IMG/VR virus record: IMGVR_UViG_3300020473_000061
Coordinates: 1 to 38,803 of that record
Direction: 5' to 3' (one strand)
DNA from: a virus
Length of the DNA: 38,803 nt
The translations under genes and the position numbers were made by a program. The notes under the pieces were generated by a model. The model searched no databases. It was given only the letters and a program-made list of their open reading frames with translations, and was not told the origin of the DNA. Positions 34,084 through 38,803 of the stretch are shown one piece after another. Within the stretch, counting starts at the first letter, position 1. Each line of letters opens with the position of its first letter.

Positions 34084-34448
34084 CAAAATCTACAATGGAA
34101 GTAAAGAAACCTGAGTTAAAAGAACCAGAGAAAAAGGAAATGATTTGGACTAAGGAGGAGAAGGATACTTTAAAATCAAAGTATGGTTCTGAAATACTTA
34201 TAGAGAATGGTTCGTATGAAGATGTAAATACTAAACAAGCACCTACTGATGCGTATATTATAAAGTATATACATGAGGATAAGGTTCGTTTTGATCTGAC
34301 AAGAGGGACTAAGATAAAAATATTTGATATGTATTGGGATAAGTTTAAGGGTGGTATACAATCCATTGATTACGGTAAGGGTAGTATCAAACCAAACCTT
34401 TGGGGGTACCAATCACCTAAGACATCAAAGAAAAAAAGAAAGGGCTGA
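34080..34448 (+). CDS. Conserved cyanophage protein of unknown function (122 aa)
   Basis: A Lys/Glu-rich N-terminus (about 30 residues, probably disordered or helical) precedes a compact domain (YGSEILIENGSYEDV, then IIKYIHEDKVRFDLTRGTKIKIFDMYWDKF) and a basic tail ending SKKKRKG. It is coupled to the preceding gene by ATGA. A terminator follows within 60 bases, so it is the last gene of this unit. No motif gives a function; the basic tail suggests nucleic-acid contact. Confidence 0.7.
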   Translation: MTKSTMEVKKPELKEPEKKEMIWTKEEKDTLKSKYGSEILIENGSYEDVNTKQAPTDAYIIKYIHEDKVRFDLTRGTKIKIFDMYWDKFKGGIQSIDYGKGSIKPNLWGYQSPKTSKKKRKG

Positions 34449-34469
34449 ACCAAAATCGACTTTTAATTC

Positions 34470-34505
34470 CAAAATATCGGGGAAAAAAATCCCGGTATTT
34501 TTTTG
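34470..34505 (+). terminator. Intrinsic terminator before the riboswitch region
   Basis: A stem of about 9 bp, AATATCGGG/CCCGGTATT (one G-U pair), with an A-rich loop is followed by an uninterrupted T run. It ends the transcript of the three preceding genes and isolates the next promoter. Confidence 0.85.
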
Positions 34506-34541
34506 GTCTGTAGGGTCGATGTAACAAATTTACATACTTGG

Positions 34542-34570
34542 TTGACTATATAGTATATCTGTGTTAGTAT
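34542..34570 (+). promoter_or_regulatory. Sigma-70-like promoter for the riboswitch unit
   Basis: TTGACT (34542-34547), exactly 17 bases, then TAGTAT (34565-34570); both are five-of-six matches. Predicted initiation around 34577 is 3 bases before the first conserved base of the RNA element, so the aptamer would be the very 5' end of the transcript. This looks like an early promoter read by host RNA polymerase. Confidence 0.7.
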
Positions 34571-34579
34571 TAACACAAT

Positions 34580-34623
34580 CGTTCAACCTCTTAGGAGGTC
34601 GCAAGTAAGCCGACTCGGAACGG
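34580..34623 (+). ncRNA. Glutamine-riboswitch-like aptamer 1 (glnA / Downstream-peptide type)
   Basis: P1 is CGTTC (34580-34584) with GAACG (34618-34622). P2 is ACCTC/GAGGT (34586-34590 and 34595-34599) with a TTAG loop, followed by the conserved-type stretch CGCAAGTAAGCC and GGAACGG. This order and wording match the glutamine-binding RNAs of cyanobacteria and their phages, which are known to precede short open frames. P3 looks very short here. The element begins at the expected transcript start and precedes a 52-codon frame. Glutamine as ligand is by family analogy. Confidence 0.7.
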
Positions 34624-34631
34624 AATCGTTC
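34618..34631 (+). promoter_or_regulatory. Possible anti-aptamer hairpin GAACG-GAAT-CGTTC
   Basis: The 3' strand of aptamer 1 P1 (34618-34622) is also perfectly complementary to CGTTC at 34627-34631, four bases away. The two pairings exclude each other, giving a ready two-state switch six bases upstream of the ATG at 34638. Confidence 0.45.
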
Positions 34632-34803
34632 ATCCTTATGGAATTACTTCTCGTTAGTCTTTTACCATGTGATTATGCTACTGGTCTTGTCGAACAGATA
34701 TACCGACAGCATACTGAAACACCTAAATCTGAATTAATTCAGATTGTGGAACAGAGTACTGAGAAGGGATGCTTTGAGGACGCAAAAGCCGACTGAAGGA
34801 ACG
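34627..34803 (+). ncRNA. Possible split glutamine-riboswitch-like aptamer 2 enclosing a gene
   Basis: The 5' half CGTTCATCCT (34627-34636) fits the family's 5' consensus. The matching 3' half, AGGACGCAAAAGCCGACTGA followed by AGGAACGG, is at 34777-34804. The two can pair as P1 (CGTTC/GAACG 34799-34803) and P2 (TCCT/AGGA 34777-34780). The whole 52-codon frame lies between them, as an enlarged P2 loop; its stop TGA is inside the 3' half. Alternatively the 3' half is a relic. Confidence 0.4.
34638..34796 (+). CDS. Riboswitch-associated small protein (52 aa)
   Basis: The frame begins MELLLVSLLPCDYATGLVEQ and ends KGCFEDAKAD. It is mostly helical, with a hydrophobic start and an acidic end, and contains two cysteines. 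No Shine-Dalgarno stands at normal distance; the only AGGAGG (34593-34598) is about 40 bases upstream, within P2 of aptamer 1, so translation is probably tuned by RNA folding. Short frames after this riboswitch class are a known theme, and the ELLxxSLxxCxxAxxL start resembles small proteins I recall from other cyanophages. By analogy with glutamine-controlled small proteins of cyanobacteria, such as the glutamine synthetase inactivating factors, a role in nitrogen control is possible but unproven. Confidence 0.7.
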   Translation: MELLLVSLLPCDYATGLVEQIYRQHTETPKSELIQIVEQSTEKGCFEDAKAD

Positions 34804-34837
34804 GGGCTAAAAATCCCTACTACTTTGGAGAAAGCCA

Positions 34838-34981
34838 ATGGCACAAGTTACTTACCGTGGTGTCGAGTATGACACTGAAGAGTACAGAAAAATGCTCATC
34901 AATGAGCATAATCAAACTCGTAATCACGATTTAATGTATCGTGGTATCAAGGTTAGAAGCAAGGCAATACCTTGCAGTTAA
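34838..34981 (+). CDS. DUF4278-like small protein (47 aa)
   Basis: MAQVTYRGVEYDTEEYRK, then a YRG repeat (DLMYRGIKVRSK) near the end: this two-YRG layout resembles DUF4278, a short family typical of cyanobacteria and their phages with unknown function. A GGAG ribosome binding site (34827-34830) sits 7 bases upstream of the ATG. It lies directly after the 3' half of aptamer 2 and a small GGG/CCC hairpin (34804-34817), so it may be under the same glutamine-type control. The strong terminator at 35003 ends the unit. Confidence 0.75.
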   Translation: MAQVTYRGVEYDTEEYRKMLINEHNQTRNHDLMYRGIKVRSKAIPCS

Positions 34982-35002
34982 GTTCTAGAACTTAATTATA
35001 AT

Positions 35003-35033
35003 AAGAGAGTCTATTGACAGACTCTCTTTTTTT
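35003..35033 (+). terminator. Intrinsic terminator whose loop contains a promoter -35 box
   Basis: A perfect 10-bp stem AAGAGAGTCT/AGACTCTCTT (35003-35012 and 35019-35028) with an ATTGAC loop, then T's to 35033. It ends the riboswitch unit. The loop and first stem base supply the TTGACA of the next promoter. Confidence 0.92.
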
Positions 35034-35042
35034 GTGTAAAAT
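35014..35042 (+). promoter_or_regulatory. Sigma-70-like promoter embedded in the terminator
   Basis: A perfect TTGACA (35014-35019), exactly 17 bases, then TAAAAT (35037-35042, five of six). Initiation near 35049 is after the hairpin, so new transcripts do not contain it. It would drive the gene at 35062 and thyX. Confidence 0.65.
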
Positions 35043-35061
35043 AACCGAAAGTCTTAAATTA

Positions 35062-35217
35062 ATGAGATCTAAACAATTACTTAGAAATCTAAAAAAAGCA
35101 CTTAAACAAGATCATCTGTATAGTAGTGATGAAATTGATTTTATGAAAAAACAACTATCTCTCTTAGAAGAGGAATTAACACCTAAACAAAAAGAATTCA
35201 AAGGATTTGGTAAATGA
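35062..35217 (+). CDS. Small helical basic protein (51 aa)
   Basis: [20 protein letters not shown], then a second helix ([20 protein letters not shown]) and a basic end. It is probably a two-helix protein, with no cysteine. I chose ATG 35062; the frame is open farther upstream but runs into the terminator. Its stop overlaps the thyX start (ATGA at 35214), implying translational coupling. It resembles a small protein commonly placed before thyX or replication genes in cyanophages, but I know no function. Confidence 0.65.
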   Translation: MRSKQLLRNLKKALKQDHLYSSDEIDFMKKQLSLLEEELTPKQKEFKGFGK

Positions 35218-35843
35218 ACGTAAAACTTGTAAGCATCACTCCTGACGCAGAACAGACAATGGCATATATTGCCAGAGTGTCTAATCCTTCAAATCAGGAC
35301 AATGAGAAGTATTCTGGACTTTTGAAGTATTGCATCAAACATAACCATTGGAGTGTTTTTGAGCAATCTTCGATGACTTTGGAAATTGAGACTACTCGTG
35401 CTATTGCTGCTCAAATTCTAAGACATAGAAGTTTTACATATCAAGAGTTTTCTCAAAGATATGCTGCAAGTACTGCATTGGGAAAAATCGATTTACCAGA
35501 ACTTCGCAGACAAGATGAAAAGAATCGTCAAAATTCTATTGATGACTTAGACCCTAAAATTGTAGAAACATTAAATCGTCAGATTGAGACTTTATTTACT
35601 GCATCTACAAATCTTTATAGTCAGATGTTAGAGGCAGGTGTTGCAAAAGAGTGTGCTAGAATGGTATTACCACTTGCTACTCCTACTAGAATCTATATGA
35701 CTGGTTCTTGTCGTTCTTGGATACATTATATTAATCTAAGAAGTGCTCATGGTACTCAAAAAGAGCATATGGAGATAGCAGAGGCATGTAGAGAGGTATT
35801 TACCGAACAATTCCCTGCAGTCTCTGAGGCTCTAGAGTGGTAA
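35214..35843 (+). CDS. thyX: FAD-dependent thymidylate synthase (209 aa)
   Basis: ThyX makes dTMP from dUMP using methylenetetrahydrofolate, FAD and NADPH, supplying phage DNA synthesis. The signature RHR-x7-S is exact (R70-H71-R72 to S80, within [14 protein letters not shown]). [17 protein letters not shown] near the N-terminus and [18 protein letters not shown] near the C-terminus are the other conserved ThyX blocks. The length is typical. The start overlaps the preceding stop, and the stop overlaps the next gene's GTG. ThyX is widespread in cyanophages, and many marine cyanobacteria use it too. Confidence 0.96.
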   Translation: MNVKLVSITPDAEQTMAYIARVSNPSNQDNEKYSGLLKYCIKHNHWSVFEQSSMTLEIETTRAIAAQILRHRSFTYQEFSQRYAASTALGKIDLPELRRQDEKNRQNSIDDLDPKIVETLNRQIETLFTASTNLYSQMLEAGVAKECARMVLPLATPTRIYMTGSCRSWIHYINLRSAHGTQKEHMEIAEACREVFTEQFPAVSEALEW

Positions 35844-36340
35844 TCATTATTGATGATGTTGTTTCAAATTTTGATACCTTTAGGAAAAGTACCTTACAAA
35901 TTATTGGAGATAAAAATTTTAGTATAGATTGGTGTTCATTTGAATATGAACATGAATTTAAAGATTTTTGTTTGCAGATGATTGGTATAGCATCAAAATA
36001 TTATGATTTATCATCATCTATAGGATATGAATTTTGGACACATAATAATACAAGACCATTTGGTGATTCTGAGACAGATGGATGGCATTATGATAAAGAT
36101 GAATTTTTATTTGATGCAAATGGAACTTATGATTATCCATTATGTTCAATGGTGTATTATCCAGTTATTCAAGATCTTGAAGGTGGACAATTGCATTTGG
36201 AATGTGATATAATAACACCAAAGGAAAATAGGTTGGTTATTTTTCCACCAAAAACATATCATTATGTTCAACCTTTTAAAGGTAATAGAATTTCTCTCTT
36301 AGTTAATCCTTGGAGTAAAATATTAAAACCTTTAGATTGA
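35837..36340 (+). CDS. 2OG-Fe(II) oxygenase-like protein 2 (167 aa)
   Basis: A second small 2-oxoglutarate/Fe(II)-dependent dioxygenase. The iron ligands H84-Y-D86 (GWHYDKDE) and H142 (YHYVQP) and the 2-oxoglutarate Arg R151 (GNRISLLVN) are in the expected order, with GGQLHLE on the intervening strand. It differs clearly from the copy at 367 in sequence outside the motifs. Translation seems to begin at a GTG (35837) overlapping the last codons of thyX; no ATG fits as well. The substrate is unknown. Confidence 0.8.
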   Translation: MVIIIDDVVSNFDTFRKSTLQIIGDKNFSIDWCSFEYEHEFKDFCLQMIGIASKYYDLSSSIGYEFWTHNNTRPFGDSETDGWHYDKDEFLFDANGTYDYPLCSMVYYPVIQDLEGGQLHLECDIITPKENRLVIFPPKTYHYVQPFKGNRISLLVNPWSKILKPLD

Positions 36341-36341
36341 T

Positions 36342-36349
36342 TATAAATA
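36342..36349 (+). promoter_or_regulatory. T4-type late promoter motif (TATAAATA)
   Basis: An exact core just after the oxygenase stop, 21 bases before the next ATG, opening the 36371-38803 gene group. Confidence 0.65.
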
Positions 36350-36370
36350 TCTTCACATTATTTAATTATT

Positions 36371-36667
36371 ATGGCAACATATCCTGTTAAAAATAAAGAA
36401 ACTGGTGAACAAAAAGAAGTAAAAATGAGTGTTCATGACTGGGATCAATGGAAAGAGGATAATCCAGATTGGCAAAGAGATTTTTCTGACCCAAGTACTT
36501 GTCCTGGTGTTGGAGAAGTTGGAGAATGGCAAGATAAATTAGTAAATAAAAATCCTGGATGGGGTGAAGTTCTCAATAAAGCTGAAAAAGCTGGAGGTAT
36601 TTCTGGAAGATTAGCACGTAAAGGATCTTACGAATCTTCAACCCAATCTGCTTTTGATATAGATTAA
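36371..36667 (+). CDS. Conserved phage protein of unknown function (98 aa)
   Basis: The protein is Trp/Asp/Lys-rich: MSVHDWDQWKEDNPDWQRDF, then GEVGEWQDKLVNKNPGWGEV, and a GISGRLARKG tail. The N-terminus (ATYPVKNKETGE) resembles the first strands of FmdB-type zinc ribbons found in phages, but it has a single cysteine and so no metal site. It stands just 4 bases before phoH. I recognise it as a type that recurs next to phoH in cyanophages, without a function. Confidence 0.65.
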   Translation: MATYPVKNKETGEQKEVKMSVHDWDQWKEDNPDWQRDFSDPSTCPGVGEVGEWQDKLVNKNPGWGEVLNKAEKAGGISGRLARKGSYESSTQSAFDID

Positions 36668-36671
36668 AACC

Positions 36672-37430
36672 ATGCCAAGAAGAAAAAGAGCATCTGCAGA
36701 CCAACCCATTGGAGTTGGTTTAACCGCAAAGCAGATGAAAAAGAAAAAACCTTTAAATTCTGCATATTTGGTTGATATTGAACCAATTACAGAAAATCAG
36801 AAAAAATTATTTGCTTCATATAAAAAAGGTAAGCAAATAGTTGGGTATGGTTGTGCAGGAACTGGTAAAACCTTTATTACACTTTATAATGCATTAAAGG
36901 ATGTTCTTAATGAGAATACTCCTTATGAGAAAATCTACATTGTTAGGTCTCTCGTTGCCACTCGTGAAATTGGTTTCTTACCTGGTGACCACGAAGATAA
37001 ATCAGACATTTATCAAGTACCATATAAGCATATGGTAAAGTATATGTTTCAGATGCCTTCTGATGCAGACTTTGAGATGTTATATGGTAACTTAAAGGCA
37101 CAAGAAACAATTAAGTTCTGGAGTACATCATTCCTTCGTGGAACAACATTAGATAATTCTATTGTAATAGTAGATGAGTTTCAAAACCTTAATTTCCATG
37201 AATTAGATTCTATTATTACTCGTATTGGTGAAAATAGTAAAATATGTTTCTCTGGAGATGCCAGTCAGTCAGATTTAGTTAAAACTAATGATCGTAATGG
37301 TATTGTTGATTTTATGAACATCTTGCGGAAAATGCCATCTTTTGATATAATAGAGTTTGGTATCGATGATATAGTTCGTTCTGGATTAGTCAAAGAATAT
37401 CTTACTGCCAAAATTGAAATGGGACTTTAA
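36672..37430 (+). CDS. phoH: PhoH-like ATPase (252 aa)
   Basis: A P-loop ATPase of the PhoH family, common in marine phages. The basic N-terminus (MPRRKRASAD) is followed by the Walker A G60-CAGTGKT, the VRSLVATREIGFLPGD segment, Walker B (IVIVDEFQNL) and the FSGDASQSDL motif. PhoH is linked to phosphate starvation in E. coli, but its phage role is unsettled; a nucleic-acid helicase or RNA-related function is often proposed. The stop overlaps the next start (TAATG). No Pho box was seen upstream. Confidence 0.93.
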   Translation: MPRRKRASADQPIGVGLTAKQMKKKKPLNSAYLVDIEPITENQKKLFASYKKGKQIVGYGCAGTGKTFITLYNALKDVLNENTPYEKIYIVRSLVATREIGFLPGDHEDKSDIYQVPYKHMVKYMFQMPSDADFEMLYGNLKAQETIKFWSTSFLRGTTLDNSIVIVDEFQNLNFHELDSIITRIGENSKICFSGDASQSDLVKTNDRNGIVDFMNILRKMPSFDIIEFGIDDIVRSGLVKEYLTAKIEMGL

Positions 37431-38110
37431 TGTTTGATCATGTTGATTTGAATCTTTCTCCTTTAGAAAGAGAACATATAGATGGTGTTCGTTATTATAA
37501 AATCCCTGATGAAGATGAACTTGTTAAAATGGTGTCTATTACTTCGGTAACTAGTCACTTTAATAAAGAAATTTTTATCAATTGGCGTAAAAAAGTTGGT
37601 AATAAAGAGGCAGATCGTATCACTAAAGCGGCAACAAGTCGTGGAACTGATATGCATACTCTTACAGAGCATTATTTAAAAAATGAAAATCTTCCTACAG
37701 TTCAACCTATTTCTGATTTTTTATTTAAGATAGCAAAAACTGAACTCAATAAGATAAATAATATATATGCCCTGGAAGGACCTCTCTATAGTAAACAGTT
37801 AGGTGTTGCAGGAACAGTCGATTGTATTGCAGAATATAATGGTGAACTAGCAATAATAGATTTTAAGACATCTAAAAAACCTAAACCAAGAGACTGGATT
37901 GAACATTATTTTGTCCAGTGTATGGCATACGGATGTATGTTGTACGAAATGCGGGATATCCCGATTAAAAAACTTGTAATCATTATGGCATGTGAAAATG
38001 GAGAATGTAAAGTCTATGAAGAATACGACAAAGCAAAGTACATCAGATTGCTCCAACAATATATTACAAAATTTGTTAACGATAAATTGGAACTCTATGG
38101 AACCGAATAA
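37430..38110 (+). CDS. PD-(D/E)XK exonuclease-like protein (226 aa)
   Basis: It resembles the RecB/MGME1-type exonuclease fold. The core is D131 (AGTVDCIAEY) followed by D144-F-K146 (AIIDFKTSKK), the expected D-x12-D-x-K spacing; HYFVQCMAYGCMLYE is the helix with the Gln-x3-Tyr-type motif. The N-terminal SITSVTSHFN and RGTDMHTLTEHYL helices are usual in this family. It probably acts in DNA repair, recombination or host-DNA degradation, fitting its neighbours. It starts within the phoH stop, and its end overlaps the gp33-like gene by 14 bases. Confidence 0.85.
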   Translation: MFDHVDLNLSPLEREHIDGVRYYKIPDEDELVKMVSITSVTSHFNKEIFINWRKKVGNKEADRITKAATSRGTDMHTLTEHYLKNENLPTVQPISDFLFKIAKTELNKINNIYALEGPLYSKQLGVAGTVDCIAEYNGELAIIDFKTSKKPKPRDWIEHYFVQCMAYGCMLYEMRDIPIKKLVIIMACENGECKVYEEYDKAKYIRLLQQYITKFVNDKLELYGTE

Positions 38111-38357
38111 AGAATTGCAACAAGCAATAGAAAAGAAATTTTTAACTCCTCAAAAATTTGCTATGGAGATAGAAACTATTGTTGCAGAACAAAACCTAAA
38201 TTATATTGATGCTATCTGCCAGTATTGCGAAACTAACGAAATTGAGGTAGAATCTGTTTCTAAATTAATTTCAAAACCATTGAAAGAAAGATTGAAGTAT
38301 GATGCTATTAATCTTAATTTTATGAAGAAAACATCAAGAGCAAAGTTACCAATCTAA
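38097..38357 (+). CDS. 33: gp33-like late-transcription co-activator (86 aa)
   Basis: It resembles T4 gp33, which links host RNA polymerase to the sliding clamp for late transcription. Residues 1-85 run LQQAIEKKFLTPQKFAMEIE, then LNYIDAICQYCETNEIEVES and SKPLKERLKYDAINLNFM, an all-helical layout in keeping with gp33. I chose ATG 38097 because it overlaps the nuclease gene by only 14 bases; the frame is open 105 bases further upstream. It is shorter than T4 gp33. The T4 order 59-33 next to 32 is broadly kept in cyanophages, which supports the call. It would act at the TATAAATA promoters in this window. Confidence 0.8.
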   Translation: MEPNKELQQAIEKKFLTPQKFAMEIETIVAEQNLNYIDAICQYCETNEIEVESVSKLISKPLKERLKYDAINLNFMKKTSRAKLPI

Positions 38358-38563
38358 TGCCAACTCAGTCGGAACTAATGCATTATCGTCTTCAAGCAAT
38401 GATGCGAGAACATAATTTTCCAGAACTTCAATATCTGGGTGTACGTCCAGATAGTATAGGTGTGGATCAGCATTGGTATCGAATTAATGGAGTTGAAGTT
38501 CCTGTTGACTCTATAACAGAATTAGATAATGTGGAAGAGATTGATGAAAGTGACCCCATTTGA
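38357..38563 (+). CDS. Small conserved protein of unknown function (68 aa)
   Basis: ELMHYRLQAMMREHNFPELQ, then a beta-hairpin-like GVDQHWYRINGVEVPVDSI and an acidic end. The start overlaps the gp33-like stop (TAATG), and its end overlaps the gp59-like gene by 20 bases. It sits between two T4-type replication/transcription genes in a coupled row, so it is surely translated. I know no named function. Confidence 0.7.
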   Translation: MPTQSELMHYRLQAMMREHNFPELQYLGVRPDSIGVDQHWYRINGVEVPVDSITELDNVEEIDESDPI

Positions 38564-38803
38564 AACCTATCGAACATATCTTTCGATGAAAAGTCATTTT
38601 ACTAATCCTAAATTTGACTTTTTTAAATATGGTGGTAAATCAAGAGCTACCATAACATCCTTTAATAAAAGAAAAGACAAGTACTGGTTTGAAAAAACTT
38701 CTAGGAAGTATTCAGATCAAGAAATCGTAGATTTTCTTTTAGCAAATTTTGCAACTACCGACAATCCACAAAACTTATGGATTGGAGAAATTATCAACTC
38801 AGG
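38544..38803 (+). CDS. 59: gp59-like helicase loader, N-terminal fragment (3' end outside window)
   Basis: The first 86 codons are visible. T4 gp59 loads the gp41 replicative helicase onto gp32-coated single-stranded DNA. The fragment shows the pattern of T4 gp59: TYRTYLSMKSHFTNPKFDFF, the KYGG-like turn, NKRKDKYWFEKTSRKYSDQE and NLWIGEII. The RRDKYFFQKL and WIGDI stretches of T4 are directly comparable by eye. It follows the gp33-like gene, as in related phages, and a gp32 gene is expected beyond the window edge. Confidence 0.85.
   Translation, partial: MKVTPFETYRTYLSMKSHFTNPKFDFFKYGGKSRATITSFNKRKDKYWFEKTSRKYSDQEIVDFLLANFATTDNPQNLWIGEIINS

Noticed and set aside
34449-35060. tRNA genes in the only region with clustered non-coding sequence
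   Set aside because: No cloverleaf or T-loop consensus (GGTTCRANYCC) is present; the structure is explained by terminators and the riboswitch-like RNA.

Overview
The window is a piece of an AT-rich, T4-like myovirus of marine picocyanobacteria (Synechococcus or Prochlorococcus). The evidence is the 3' end of a photosystem II D1 gene (psbA) beside T4-type genes (gp33-like and gp59-like), phoH, thyX and a phage glutaredoxin, plus NATAAATA motifs of the T4 late-promoter type. Every supported gene is on the + strand. Genes are tightly packed, often with TAATG or ATGA stop-start overlaps. I see no tRNA, CRISPR, insertion sequence or integrase.

Region 1 (1-1574) holds the end of psbA, a possible 24-residue peptide overlapping its stop, a terminator, a 2OG-Fe(II) oxygenase, a small charged protein and a free-standing HNH endonuclease. 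Region 2 (1628-28836) is a 27 kb block of virion surface genes. It contains a 928-aa protein with a tropism-determinant-like N-terminus, three giant fibres (1628, 2056 and 1751 aa) built from YadA-head-like NIAIG/AG repeats, a 1402-aa protein combining a subtilisin protease with cupredoxin, LamG and Asp-box segments, an 894-aa beta-helix protein, and several small accessory proteins. Only the first giant fibre ends in an S74 self-cleaving chaperone.

Region 3 (28863-33025) is a modification cassette: a sulfotransferase-like protein, a small probable structural protein, a GT9-like glycosyltransferase, a NodU/CmcH-type carbamoyltransferase and a glutaredoxin. Region 4 (33026-34448) carries three short conserved-looking phage genes of unknown role.

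Region 5 (34470-35060) is the main regulatory find. A terminator is followed by a consensus-like sigma-70 promoter, then a glutamine-riboswitch-like RNA (glnA / Downstream-peptide type). Next comes a 52-codon gene lying between the two halves of a second such aptamer, then a 47-codon DUF4278-like gene. The region closes with a terminator whose loop contains the -35 box of the next promoter.

Region 6 (35062-38803) is the nucleotide-metabolism and replication/late-transcription end: a 51-aa protein, ThyX, a second 2OG oxygenase, a 98-aa unknown, PhoH, a PD-(D/E)XK nuclease, a gp33-like late-transcription co-activator, a 68-aa unknown, and the start of a gp59-like helicase loader that runs off the window.
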